The position numbers were made by a program, and so were the translations under genes. Of a DNA stretch of 64,000 bases, positions 31,483 to 40,105 are shown piece by piece. The notes beneath the pieces are model-generated. The model was not told where the DNA came from, did not search any database, and worked only from the letters and a program-made list of their open reading frames with translations. This stretch comes from Streptomyces sp. GQFP (lineage in GTDB: Bacteria; Actinomycetota; Actinomycetes; Streptomycetales; Streptomycetaceae). How positions within the stretch are numbered: position 1 is the stretch's first letter; every line of letters begins with the position of its first letter. The stretch covers positions 4,526,001 to 4,590,000 of the forward strand of contig NZ_CP089312.1 of NCBI RefSeq assembly GCF_021545335.1. The letters are read 5' to 3'.

Positions 31483-33291
31483 AGAACCCAAGTGCCGCTC
31501 CACGAACTCCAGTTCCAGGCGGACCTGCTTGATGCGTTCGTCCACGACGAGCGAGCCGTGGCCCGCGTCGTAGCGGTACACCTCGTGGGTCGCGCCCCGG
31601 GTCTCCAGGCGCTTCACGTAGTTGTCGATCTGGCGGATCGGGCAGCGGGGGTCGTTCACGCCGGCCGAGATGTACACCGGGGCCTTCACCGCGTCGACGT
31701 ACGTCAGGGGCGACGACGCCTCGAAGCGTTCCGGGACCTCCTCCGGCGTACCGCCCAGCAGGGTGCGGTCCATCGCCTTCAGCGCCTCCATCTCGTCGTG
31801 GTACGCCGTGACGTAGTCCGCGACCGGCACCGCCGCGAGGCCCAGTGCCCAGGCGTCGGGCTGGACGCCGAGGCCGAGCAGCGTCAGGTAGCCGCCCCAG
31901 GAACCGCCGGTCAGGATCAGCCGGTCGGGGTCCGCGAGGCCCGAGGTCACCGCCCATTCCCGGACCGCCGCGATGTCCTCCAGCTCGATCAGACCGACCC
32001 GGTGCTTGAGGGCGTCCGTCCACTCACGTCCGTACCCGGTGGAGCCCCGGTAGTTGACCCTCACCACCGCGTACCCGTGGTCGACCCAGGCCGCCGGGCC
32101 CGCCGCGAAGGCGTCGCTGTCGTGCCAGGTGGGGCCGCCGTGGATGTCGAAGACCGTGGGGAGGGGGCGGCCCTCCGTCCCCGCCGGCCTCTGGACCAAC
32201 GCGTGGATACGGCCGCCCGGGCCCTCCACCCACACGTCCTCCACCGGTACCGAGCCCGGGGACTTCAGGCCGGGCGGGTCCAGGACCACCGACCCCGTCG
32301 TCGAGCGCACCGACGACGGTTCGGCCGCCGACGACCACAGGTACTCCACGCTGCCGTCGGGCCGCGCCGTCGCCCCGGAGACCGAGCCGGGCGGTGTGTC
32401 CACCTTCACCAGCTCGCGGTCGGTCAGGTCGTAGCGGAAGAGTTCGCTGCGGGCCTCGAAGCTGTGGGCGATGAGCAGGCCCGAACCGTCCGGGTACCAC
32501 TCCGCGCTCACGTCGCCCGGCAGGTCGAGGGCGAGGTCGGTCTCCTCGCCGCTCGCCACGTCCCACACCAGGGGCTCCCAGCGGCCCCGGCGCTGGTGCC
32601 CGACCAGCAGCCGGGTGTCGCCCTCCACGGGGGCGAAGCCCAGCACCTCCAGGCCAAGTTCCACCGCGCCGCCCTTGGTGTCGTCGAGGTCGGCGACCGT
32701 CGTGCCGTCCGGGCGCAGGACGCGCAGCGCCGAGTGCATCGCGTCGCCGTGTTCGGTGTGCTCGATCGCGATCAGGGAGCCGTCGTGGGAGAGGTCGCCG
32801 ACGCCGGCGGACTCGCGGTGGCGGTAGATCACCACGGGGGGTGTGTCCGCCACGGCGAGGTGGATCGTCGTGCCTTCCTCGTCGGTCGAGCGGCCGACGA
32901 CGGCGGTACGGCCGTCCCGGGCGAGGGCCAGTCCCGCCGGGTAGGAGGGCTCCAGGCCGGGAGCCGCGGGCTCGTCCTCGCCGCCCTTGAAGGGCTGGCG
33001 GCGCCAGACTCCGAACTCGTCGCCGTCCTTGTCGTCGAACCACCAGATCCACTCGCCGTCGGGCGACAGGACGCCGTCCGTCGTGCCGTTGGGGCGGTTT
33101 GTCGCCTGGCGCTGGTTGCCCGTGGCGCGGTTCCAGGCGTACAGCTCGTATGTGCCTGTCGCGTTGGACACGAAGAGGGAGCGGTCCGGGGCGTCCTCCG
33201 CCCAGTCCGGCAGTGACACCCGCGGGGCGCGGAACCGCTTCTCCCAGTCCGGCGTATTCGTGTTCGGCGTGGAACCGTTGCTCTCAGTCAT
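31462..33291 (-). CDS. S9 family (prolyl oligopeptidase-type) peptidase
   Basis: A 609-residue serine peptidase. The N-terminal ~330 residues form a beta-propeller-like domain (repeated SPDGEWIWWF, LSHDGSLIAIEH). The C-terminal alpha/beta hydrolase domain has HGGPTWHD (oxyanion region), VNYRGSTGYGREW, nucleophile elbow GGSWGGY, Asp in GVNDPRCP and His in DAGHGS. It probably acts in the cytosol (no signal) on short peptides. The ATG at 33291 is chosen because the family starts near it; 30 more codons are open upstream. The last residues SPSGV and the stop come from a repeat module. Confidence 0.9.
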   Translation of the reverse strand: MTESNGSTPNTNTPDWEKRFRAPRVSLPDWAEDAPDRSLFVSNATGTYELYAWNRATGNQRQATNRPNGTTDGVLSPDGEWIWWFDDKDGDEFGVWRRQPFKGGEDEPAAPGLEPSYPAGLALARDGRTAVVGRSTDEEGTTIHLAVADTPPVVIYRHRESAGVGDLSHDGSLIAIEHTEHGDAMHSALRVLRPDGTTVADLDDTKGGAVELGLEVLGFAPVEGDTRLLVGHQRRGRWEPLVWDVASGEETDLALDLPGDVSAEWYPDGSGLLIAHSFEARSELFRYDLTDRELVKVDTPPGSVSGATARPDGSVEYLWSSAAEPSSVRSTTGSVVLDPPGLKSPGSVPVEDVWVEGPGGRIHALVQRPAGTEGRPLPTVFDIHGGPTWHDSDAFAAGPAAWVDHGYAVVRVNYRGSTGYGREWTDALKHRVGLIELEDIAAVREWAVTSGLADPDRLILTGGSWGGYLTLLGLGVQPDAWALGLAAVPVADYVTAYHDEMEALKAMDRTLLGGTPEEVPERFEASSPLTYVDAVKAPVYISAGVNDPRCPIRQIDNYVKRLETRGATHEVYRYDAGHGSLVVDERIKQVRLELEFVERHLGSFSPSGV

Positions 33292-33353
33292 GGGCCCATA
33301 CTGCCCGGCCGGGGCACGGGTGCGCTGCGGAGGTCCCCAGCCTGTGGATAACT

Positions 33354-33525
33354 TCGCCCCCGCCGCCCCTACCCGTCCCATCCCTGGGGGCTGCCGCCCC
33401 CAGACCCCCCTTTGTCCTCAAACGCCGGACGGGCTGGGTATTCAGCCCCTCCGGCGTTTGAGGAGCGGGGGTTCGGGGGCAGCGCCCCCGAGGACGGGAC
33501 GGGTAGGGGCGGCGGGGGCGAGAAA
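33354..33525. repeat. Composite intergenic palindromic repeat, copy 4
   Basis: Full inverted copy between the divergent peptidase and SURF1 genes: CGCCCCCGCCGCCCCTAC at 33356, its inverse near 33504-33521, CTGGGGGCTGCCGCCCCCAG-type hairpins and two facing CAAACGCCGGA modules around 33420-33460. It leaves only ~50 bp for the SURF1 promoter. Confidence 0.85.
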
Positions 33526-33576
33526 ACACAGCCCCCGCGGACCGCACCCCCGCAACCGCCCCGTACCTTTGAACGC

Positions 33577-34368
33577 GTGTACCGGTTTCTGCTGACGCCC
33601 CGTTGGTGGGGGATCAACGTCTTCGTCCTGCTCGCCATCCCCTTCTGCGTGTTCATGGGGTCCTGGCAGCTGAGCCGCTTCGAGGACCGCGTGCAGGACC
33701 ACAAGACCGCCACCGAAGAGGTCTCCGCCGAGAAGCAGGAGGCCGCCCGGCCCCTCGCCGAGCTGCTGCCCGTCGACAAGAAGACCTCCGGGGACCGTGT
33801 CACCGTCAGCGGGCGGTACGGCAAGCAGTTGCTCGTTCCGGACCGGCAGCTCGATGACCGGGACGGGTACTTCGTACTGACCCTCCTGCGCACCGACGAC
33901 GGCAAGGCCCTGCCCGTCGTGCGCGGCTGGCTGCCCGGTCGCGCAGACGCCGCCAAGGCTCCCGCCCCGCCCTCCGGCGAAGTCACCGTCATCGGTGCGC
34001 TTCAGGCGTCCGAGACCCCGGGGTCGAACGGTGTGAGCGCCGCCGGTGGGCTCCCGGCCGGGCAGACCGGCGCGATCAGTGCTGCCTCGCTCGTGAACCT
34101 CGTGCCGTACGACCTGTACGACGCCTGGGTCACCCTCGACAAGGGCGACTCGGGGATGAAGGCCGTACCGGCGACCGCGCCCGCGGACACCGGGCTCGAC
34201 CTGAAGGCGTTCCAGAACCTCGGCTACACCGGGGAGTGGTTCGTCTTCGCGGGGTTCGTCGTTTTCATGTGGTTCCGGCTGGTGCGCCGGGAGGTGGAGT
34301 TCGCGCGGGATGCCGAGCTGGGGCTCGCCACGGCCGAGGAACCCGCTCGCGAGGACGCCACCGTCTGA
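33577..34368 (+). CDS. SURF1 family cytochrome oxidase assembly protein
   Basis: A 263-residue membrane protein of SURF1 type. It has an N-terminal hairpin helix (VYRFLLTPRWWGINVFVLLAIPFCVFMGSWQLSRFEDR), a periplasmic beta domain with VSGRYGKQLLVPDRQLDDRDGYFVLTLLRTDDGKALPVVRGWLPG, and a C-terminal helix (WFVFAGFVVFMWFRLVRREVEF). SURF1 helps insert heme a or copper centres into cytochrome c oxidase. The GTG start at 33577 has TACCTT seven bases upstream, suggesting a leaderless mRNA. Confidence 0.92.
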   Translation: MYRFLLTPRWWGINVFVLLAIPFCVFMGSWQLSRFEDRVQDHKTATEEVSAEKQEAARPLAELLPVDKKTSGDRVTVSGRYGKQLLVPDRQLDDRDGYFVLTLLRTDDGKALPVVRGWLPGRADAAKAPAPPSGEVTVIGALQASETPGSNGVSAAGGLPAGQTGAISAASLVNLVPYDLYDAWVTLDKGDSGMKAVPATAPADTGLDLKAFQNLGYTGEWFVFAGFVVFMWFRLVRREVEFARDAELGLATAEEPAREDATV

Positions 34369-34403
34369 TCCTCGCCGGGCAGCACACCGGCCGGAGACTC
34401 AGC

Positions 34404-34467
34404 GGTCAGCAGGTCAGCAGGTCAGCGGGTCAGCGGGTCAGCGGGTCAGCAGGTCAGCGGGTCAGGA
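34404..34467. repeat. 8-bp tandem repeat GGTCAGCR x 8 across a stop codon
   Basis: Eight contiguous 8-bp units (GGTCAGCA or GGTCAGCG) lie between convergent SURF1 and hydrolase genes and include the hydrolase stop (34454-34456). Read from the hydrolase strand the unit places TGA in all three frames. Copy number is probably variable between strains. Confidence 0.8.
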
Positions 34468-35332
34468 GGACCCGGATCGCCGCCGTGATCTCGTCGGGTG
34501 CCTCCTCTGCCATGAAATGCCCCGCCCGGGTCAGCCGGTGGTCCAGGTCCGGTGCCCACGCCTTCCACACGGCGGCGGCGTCGTAGCCCAGCCGCGCGCC
34601 CCAGTCCTGCTGGACGACCGTCACGGGCATGGCCAGCTGCGATCCGGCGTCCAGGTCCGCCTGGTCGTGCGTGACGTCGATGCCCGCCGAGGCCCGGTAG
34701 TCCGCGACGATCGACGTCACCGCCGCCGCGCTCGCCCGCAGGTACTCGGCCCGCACCTCCTCCGGCACGGCGGCCGGGTCGTCGGCCCAGGCGTCGAGGA
34801 ACGAGCCGAAGAACGCGTCCGCGCTGTTGGCGATCATCGCCTCCGGCAGGCCCGGCGGCTGCGCCATGAGGAAGAGGTGGTAGCCGACCGCCGCCGAGGC
34901 ACCGCGCAGGACGTTCCACATGTCGAGCGTCGGCACGACGTCGAGGATGCCCAGGTGTGTGATGGTCTCGGGGTGGTCCAACCCCGCTCGGAAGGCGACC
35001 AGGGCACCCCGGTCGTGGCCGACCAGGGCGAAGCGCTCGTGGCCGAGGGCCGCCGCCAGGGTCACGACGTCGGCGGCCATGGTGCGCTTGGCGTACACAT
35101 CCGGGCCGGTGGCCGCCGGCTTGTCGCTGGCGCCGTAGCCCCGCAGGTCAGGACAGATCACCGTGTGCTCGTCGGCCAGCCGCTCGGCGACGTGGCGCCA
35201 CATCAGGTGGGTCTGCGGGAAACCGTGCAGCAGCACGACCGGGCTGCCACTGCCGCCGACCGCGGCAGCCAGCTCCACCCCGTTCGCGCCGGGCAGGCGG
35301 TGGTGATCGAAGCCGGGAATCGTGAGGGTCAT
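34454..35332 (-). CDS. Alpha/beta hydrolase, haloacetate dehalogenase/epoxide hydrolase-like
   Basis: A 292-residue alpha/beta hydrolase. It has the HGFPQTHLMWRHVAERL oxyanion motif, DLRGYGASDKP and nucleophile elbow GHDRGALVA, where Asp rather than Ser is the nucleophile. The C-terminal catalytic His is in RAGHFMAEEAPDE. The Asp nucleophile and HGFPQTH motif place it with fluoroacetate/haloacetate dehalogenases and epoxide hydrolases. The exact substrate is unknown. It is divergent to the SARP regulator, with 11-bp repeats between them. Confidence 0.88.
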   Translation of the reverse strand: MTLTIPGFDHHRLPGANGVELAAAVGGSGSPVVLLHGFPQTHLMWRHVAERLADEHTVICPDLRGYGASDKPAATGPDVYAKRTMAADVVTLAAALGHERFALVGHDRGALVAFRAGLDHPETITHLGILDVVPTLDMWNVLRGASAAVGYHLFLMAQPPGLPEAMIANSADAFFGSFLDAWADDPAAVPEEVRAEYLRASAAAVTSIVADYRASAGIDVTHDQADLDAGSQLAMPVTVVQQDWGARLGYDAAAVWKAWAPDLDHRLTRAGHFMAEEAPDEITAAIRVLLTR

Positions 35333-35370
35333 GGAAGGGCGTCCTTTCGGGGGGGGGGCGGGGACCGACC

Positions 35371-35419
35371 CGATCAGCCTGGGTTACGGCGATCAGCAAC
35401 CGATCAGCAGCCGATCCGT
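35371..35419. promoter_or_regulatory. CGATCAGC direct repeats in the hydrolase/SARP interval
   Basis: CGATCAGC occurs at 35371, 35390 and 35401, with CGATCCG at 35412. The last three are 11 bp apart, one helical turn. SARP regulators bind heptamer direct repeats at 11-bp spacing next to the promoters they activate, so this is a strong candidate site for the adjacent SARP. Confidence 0.6.
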
Positions 35420-35460
35420 GCGGTTGGGCGCCGCCTGTCCCTGGCACAGACACTGGGCGC

Positions 35461-37443
35461 ATGCGAATCGACGTGCTCGGTGCCGTGCGGGCCCTCCGCG
35501 ACGACGGCAGCCCGGTCGAACTGGGCGGACCCCGCCATCGCGAGGTACTCGCCCGGCTCGTCGCCGCCGAGGGACGGATGGTCACCACCGACACCCTGGT
35601 CGACGACCTGTGGACCGATCCGCCGGTCCGCGCCGTGGGCGCTCTGCGTACGTTCGTCGCCGCGCTGCGCCGCGCCCTCGAACCCGAACGGCCGCCCCGC
35701 GATCCGCCGCGGGTCATCGTCACCGAGGGTCCCGGCTACGTGCTGCGCCTGCCGCGCGAGGACGTGGACGTCCACCGGTTCCAGGACACCCTGGCCCGGG
35801 CCCGGCGCCATCCCGACGCGGTGACCGACCTCGGCGCGGTACTCGCGGCCTGGCGCGGACCCGCATACGCCGATGTGCCCGGCTCCGGATGGGCGCAGCG
35901 CGAGCGGATCCGGCTGGACGAACTGCGCCTGGAGGGTGTGGAGTTGCGTGCCCGCATCCTCCTCGGCTCCGGAGCCTCCGGAGCCTTCGGGGACTTCGGG
36001 GACTTCGGGGACTTCGGGGAAGGGGCCCATCTCGTCGCCGAACTGGGTGCTCACGTCGCCGAGCATCCGTGGCGCGAGCCGGCCTGGGGGCTGCTCGCCC
36101 GCGCGCTGTACCGTGCGGGCCGCCGGGCCGACGCGCTGGCCACCCTCCGCCGCGCCCGCGCGATGCTCGTCGACCAACTCGGACTCGACCCCGGTGCCGA
36201 ACTCCAGCACCTGGAGATGGAGATCCTCGGCGGGGCCTCTCCCCTTGGAGGCGCACGCACCGGGTGGGCCGGTCCGGGTGTCCGGCTCGGTCCGCGCACC
36301 ACCGTGGATCTGGCCCGCACCCTCGCACTGGCGGGTGGCGACGCCCTCGTCCACTCGCGGCGCGACCGCCTCGCCGCCGTCCAGGCCGCGGAACGCACCG
36401 GAGACCTCTCCCTGACCGCGCGGATCATCGGCGCCTACGACGTACCCGCCCTGTGGAGCCGGGCCGACGACCCCGAGCAGTCCCGCGCCGTCGTCGCGGC
36501 CGCCGAGCGCACGCTCACCGCGCTCGGCCCCGACGACCCCGCCGACCTCTCCGCCCGCCTACTGGCCACGATCGCCGTCGAGAGCCGCAGCGCCGATCTG
36601 TCCGTCACCGAGTTGGAGCGCGCCCGGCAGGCGGCGCGGCGGGCCGAGGCGCTGGCACGGGACCTGGCCGATCCCGCCCTGCTCGCCTTCGCCCTCAACG
36701 GGGTGTTCCTGCAGTCCTTCACCCGCCCCGGGCTCGCGGCGGTACGGGACGGGATCGGCGCCGAGATCCTCGACCTGGCCACCCGGCACGAGCTGCCGAA
36801 CTTCGCCGTACTGGGCCGGCTCGTCCGTCTGCAGTCCGCCTCCGCCCTCGGCGACCTCGACTCCGCGGCCTCGCACGCCCACGCCGCCGAACAACTCGCC
36901 GCCACCAACGAGGCGCCCCTCGTCCCCGTCCTCACCGCGTGGTTCCGGGCCCGGGTCACGGCCGCCCGCAGCACCGAACCCGGCGGACCGACCGTCGCCA
37001 CGGCGGCGGCGCGCTACCGCGCCGCCGAGAACGCCCTCCGGACGGCCGGGATGCCCGGGCTGCACCGCGGCCTGTTCCCGCTCGCCCTGCTGGGGCTGCG
37101 CCTGCTGCACGACCGGCCCGCGCCCACCGACCCGCACCTCGACTGGGGCCCGTACCGGCCTTGGGCGCGACCCCTCGTGCTGCTCGCCCAGGACCGGGTG
37201 GAGGAGGCCCGTGCCGCCCTCGCCTCGGTGCCCGAACCACCGCGTGACCACATGCAGGAGGCCATGTGGTGCCTGACCGCCCGCGCCGCCGTACGCCTCG
37301 GCGAGCGCGGAACCGCCGCACGCGCCGCGGCTTCCCTGCGCGATGCCGGTACGGAACATGCCGGCGCCGCCGGCGGAATGCTGACCCTGGGCCCGGTGGC
37401 CCTGTACCTGACAGAGGTGGAGGGCTGCGCCGGAGCGGGGTGA
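35461..37443 (+). CDS. SARP-type (AfsR/BTAD) transcriptional regulator with TPR-like C-terminus
   Basis: A 660-residue protein. Residues 1-90 are an OmpR-like winged helix (MRIDVLGAVRALRDDGSPVELGGPRHREVLARLVAAEGRMV). Residues ~100-255 are the bacterial transcriptional activation domain (VDVHRFQDTLARARR...RAGRRADALATLRRARAMLVDQLGLDPGAELQHLEMEIL). The rest is helical, TPR-like, with no NB-ARC P-loop, so it is neither a classic small SARP nor a full AfsR. A four-unit GDF repeat from 9-bp tandem DNA interrupts the BTAD at ~residue 180. It probably activates a secondary-metabolism or local gene set; the adjacent hydrolase is a candidate. Confidence 0.87.
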   Translation: MRIDVLGAVRALRDDGSPVELGGPRHREVLARLVAAEGRMVTTDTLVDDLWTDPPVRAVGALRTFVAALRRALEPERPPRDPPRVIVTEGPGYVLRLPREDVDVHRFQDTLARARRHPDAVTDLGAVLAAWRGPAYADVPGSGWAQRERIRLDELRLEGVELRARILLGSGASGAFGDFGDFGDFGEGAHLVAELGAHVAEHPWREPAWGLLARALYRAGRRADALATLRRARAMLVDQLGLDPGAELQHLEMEILGGASPLGGARTGWAGPGVRLGPRTTVDLARTLALAGGDALVHSRRDRLAAVQAAERTGDLSLTARIIGAYDVPALWSRADDPEQSRAVVAAAERTLTALGPDDPADLSARLLATIAVESRSADLSVTELERARQAARRAEALARDLADPALLAFALNGVFLQSFTRPGLAAVRDGIGAEILDLATRHELPNFAVLGRLVRLQSASALGDLDSAASHAHAAEQLAATNEAPLVPVLTAWFRARVTAARSTEPGGPTVATAAARYRAAENALRTAGMPGLHRGLFPLALLGLRLLHDRPAPTDPHLDWGPYRPWARPLVLLAQDRVEEARAALASVPEPPRDHMQEAMWCLTARAAVRLGERGTAARAAASLRDAGTEHAGAAGGMLTLGPVALYLTEVEGCAGAG

Positions 37444-37466
37444 GCGAAAGCGACCCGCGAACGACG

Positions 37467-37520
37467 GGAATGGCAGGAGTGGCAGGAATGGCGGGCATTA
37501 CGGGCATTACGGGAACGGCT
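37467..37520. repeat. 9-bp tandem repeat, six degenerate units
   Basis: Six units of GGAATGGCA, GGAGTGGCA, GGAATGGCG, GGCATTACG, GGCATTACG and GGAACGGCT follow the SARP stop codon. They lie in the 169-bp gap before the convergent sigma-associated gene. No function is evident. Confidence 0.75.
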
Positions 37521-37612
37521 AGGGGGTCACGACGCGGCCGTCAGGCGACCCGTCCGTCATCCGGAAACCCACCGAACGGCAGGGACGTCCATCAAGACGG
37601 TCGCCCTCGGAA

Positions 37613-39115
37613 CTACGCGGTCTCCGCCATGACTCCGGTCTTGTACACCGTCCCCGCGCACGCGTTCGACACCGTCGCCGACACCGTGGGGGAACCGGCC
37701 TCCGCCGTGTAGGACACCGTCACGCTGCCGTCGGCCACTGTGCCGTCCTCCGTGACCAGCTGGGTGGTGGTGCCGTCGCTGCCGGTTGTGGTGGTCGTCC
37801 CCGAGTCGGTGCTCTCGCTCGGTGTGGGCGTCGGTGACGCCGAGGGGTCGCCCGTGCTGCCGCCGTCGGTGGTGCCGCCGCCGGTCGTGGGGCACGTCTC
37901 CGAGGGCACCCACGCGAACTGCACCGTGTACGCCGCCCCCGGCTGCAGCACCAGCTCGCTGGACCAGAGCGACGGGTCGGGCAGGCCGCTCGCCGCGTCC
38001 CCGGCCACATGGTCGGCGACGCCGATCTTCGTCGCGTCCGCCGCGCCCTGCGCGAACGGCGACACGGTGCCGCTGCCGCCGACCGTACAGGCGGCGGAGG
38101 AGACGTTGACGACCCGGAACGTGCCGTACACCGTGCCGCTGGTGTCGGCGTCGCCGGCCGAACCGGTGGCCGAGCCCAGCTGGGTCGCGTCGCAGGTGGC
38201 CGCCGTCACCGGGGTGTCCGTCGTACCGCCGCCCCCGCTCGTGCTGCCGCCGCCGCTGCCCTTGTCCGGGTCGGTCGCACCGCCCGAGGGGCTGCTCGAC
38301 GGCTTGTCCTTGACCGTGCCTGAGCTGCCCCCGGCGGTGCTCTCACCGCCGTCCGGGCCCTTGCCGTTGTCCTTGCCTCCCTCGGTCTGCGAGCCGTGGC
38401 CCGCGTTGACGGAGGGGCCGGCCTCGGAGCCGGTGACGTTCGAGACCAGCAGCGCGGGGATGGCCGTACCGACGAAGAGCAGGGCGGCGGCCGCGCCGAT
38501 GGCGGCATGCCTCTTGCGGGCGCGGCGGGCGGGCACGGCACGGCGGAGATGGGCCAGTACGGCGTCGGTGGGTTCGATCCCGCCCACCGCCTGCTGCATC
38601 ATCCTGCGCAGTGCCAGCTCGTCCGAGTCGAGCCCGTCCAGGCTCTGGTCGTCGGGGCCGTGGTTCACAATTCCGTTCCCAGCGTGCGATTGCTTGTGCT
38701 CTTGATCGTGGCGACCGGGTCCATGGACTCCGGACGGCCAACTCCCGTTGGATCGGGCCCCGTTGAGAGGAAGCCTACCGGCCCTGAACTCCTCGGTCCG
38801 GAAACCGCCGGTCCCCGCGCCCGCGTCCTCGCGTGCCCCCGGGCGCGCTTCCTCGCCCGGTTCACGCTCGGCGTCGCCCTGTTCCGCGACCGATTCCCGG
38901 ACCTGTTCCGCGACCGATTCCCGGACCTGTTCGCCGGCTTCCCCGGTCTCGTTCCGGCCCTGCTCCGGACCCTCGTTCTCCTGCCCCTGAGCCCGAGCCC
39001 GACCCTGCTGACCCTGAGCCCGACCCTGCTGTTCCTGAGCCCGACCCTGCTGTTCCTGTTGCCCCTGCTGCTCCCGCGCCCGGTCCTTGTCCCGTTCCTG
39101 GCCCTGGTCGCTCAT
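37613..39115 (-). CDS. Sigma-factor-linked single-span membrane protein
   Basis: A 500-residue protein translationally coupled (ATGA) to the ECF sigma gene. Residues 1-100 are a Gln/Glu/Gly/Arg low-complexity region with (EQQGRAQ)n and duplicated QVRESVAE from 24-bp DNA repeats. A conserved helical segment follows at ~155-200 (DELALRRMMQQAVGGIEPTDAVLAHLRRAVPARRARKR), then one transmembrane helix at ~204-226. The extracytoplasmic part is Ser/Thr/Gly-rich with a beta domain carrying paired cysteines. By position it may be an anti-sigma or sensor partner, but no zinc anti-sigma motif (HxxxCxxC) is present. Confidence 0.7.
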   Translation of the reverse strand: MSDQGQERDKDRAREQQGQQEQQGRAQEQQGRAQGQQGRARAQGQENEGPEQGRNETGEAGEQVRESVAEQVRESVAEQGDAEREPGEEARPGAREDAGAGTGGFRTEEFRAGRLPLNGARSNGSWPSGVHGPGRHDQEHKQSHAGNGIVNHGPDDQSLDGLDSDELALRRMMQQAVGGIEPTDAVLAHLRRAVPARRARKRHAAIGAAAALLFVGTAIPALLVSNVTGSEAGPSVNAGHGSQTEGGKDNGKGPDGGESTAGGSSGTVKDKPSSSPSGGATDPDKGSGGGSTSGGGGTTDTPVTAATCDATQLGSATGSAGDADTSGTVYGTFRVVNVSSAACTVGGSGTVSPFAQGAADATKIGVADHVAGDAASGLPDPSLWSSELVLQPGAAYTVQFAWVPSETCPTTGGGTTDGGSTGDPSASPTPTPSESTDSGTTTTTGSDGTTTQLVTEDGTVADGSVTVSYTAEAGSPTVSATVSNACAGTVYKTGVMAETA

Positions 39116-39777
39116 GCCGGTTCCTCCATGGCGATGCGCAGCGCGGCGATCCCGCGTGAGCCGTACGCCTTCACCGAACCGAGCGATACGCCCAGTGTCT
39201 CGGCGACCTGGGCCTCGGTCATGTCCGCGAAGTAGCGCAGGACGAGGACCTCGCGCTGGCGGCGCTGCAGGCCCTTCATCGCCTTGATGAGGGAGTCGCG
39301 TTCCAGCAGGTCGTACGCCCCCTCCTCCGCGCTCGCCATGTCCGGCATTGGCTTGGAAAGGAGCTTCAGGCCGAGTATGCGGCGGCGCAGCGCGGAGCGG
39401 GAGAGGTTCACCACCGTCTGGCGCAGATAGGCGAGCGTCTTCTCGGGGTCACGGACGCGCTTGCGCGCCGAGTGGACCCGGATGAACGCCTCCTGGACGA
39501 CGTCCTCGCAGGACGCGGTGTCGTCGAGGAGCAGTGCCGCGAGTCCGAGGAGCGAGCGGTAGTGGGCACGGTACGTCTCGGTCAGGTGATCGACCGTCGT
39601 CCCCGCAGCCGCGCTCTCGTCAGTGCCTTCGCGCTGGTTGGGTATGCGGGCCGGCCGCGCTGCGGGCATCGGCGCGATCACCGGCATGCCGCCGGGCGGA
39701 CCGGGCACGCGGGGTCGGCGGGGCGGACGCAGGGCTGTGCCGCGCGTCGCCGCTGTGAAGTCGAGTACCTCTGCCAC
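39112..39777 (-). CDS. ECF (SigE-family) RNA polymerase sigma factor
   Basis: A 221-residue protein. Region 2 is at ~65-130 (YRAHYRSLLGLAALLLDDTASCEDVVQEAFIRVHSARKRVRDPEKTLAYLRQTVVNLSRSALRRR). Region 4 is at ~165-215 (LQRRQREVLVLRYFADMTEAQVAETLGVSLGSVKAYGSRGIAALR). The N-terminal ~55 residues are a Pro/Arg-rich extension, and the GTG start at 39777 is only moderately supported; a shorter form could begin later. It recruits RNA polymerase to its own promoters, probably with the coupled membrane protein as regulator. Confidence 0.88.
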   Translation of the reverse strand: MAEVLDFTAATRGTALRPPRRPRVPGPPGGMPVIAPMPAARPARIPNQREGTDESAAAGTTVDHLTETYRAHYRSLLGLAALLLDDTASCEDVVQEAFIRVHSARKRVRDPEKTLAYLRQTVVNLSRSALRRRILGLKLLSKPMPDMASAEEGAYDLLERDSLIKAMKGLQRRQREVLVLRYFADMTEAQVAETLGVSLGSVKAYGSRGIAALRIAMEEPA

Positions 39778-39948
39778 GCATGTTGGACACGCCTCCCCCC
39801 TTCAGGGTTGTACGCATCCGGCATCACGTTTGCGTCGTACGACACAGCCACCTTCATGCGTCCCGCTCTTCCCCTAAATCCATGGTGACCGGCGTCCCCC
39901 GCACGGCCTTGGCGTCCCCAACGCCCCTGAAGGGCGTCCGCAAAGACG

Positions 39949-39984
39949 CTCCCCGCCCTCCGCGCGGTTGCGGAGAACGGGGAG
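39949..39984. terminator. Strong hairpin between asd and the sigma gene
   Basis: CTCCCCG (39949-39955) with CGGGGAG (39978-39984) and, after a 2x2 internal loop, CTCCGC (39958-39963) with GCGGAG (39970-39975). It lies 120 bp past the asd stop and upstream of the sigma gene, both on the minus strand, so it is the likely lysC-asd terminator. The rest of 39778-40105 shows no gene, only smaller GGGCGT/ACGCCC repeats. Confidence 0.5.
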
Positions 39985-40105
39985 GAAAATCTTCGGACGC
40001 CCCATGAGCCGTCCAAGTCGTCACCTGGATCCTACAAACGTTTTCTGCCACCGCCAGAGTGATTTTCGACAAGATCAACAGGGGGAAACCTGGAAGAGGT
40101 CGTGG

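Noticed and set aside
39678..40016. Minus-strand frame overlapping the sigma gene start, with MKVAVSYDANVMPDAYNPEGG
   Set aside because: It overlaps the sigma gene in another frame, lacks a ribosome site and runs into shadow sequence; an upstream leader peptide cannot be shown.
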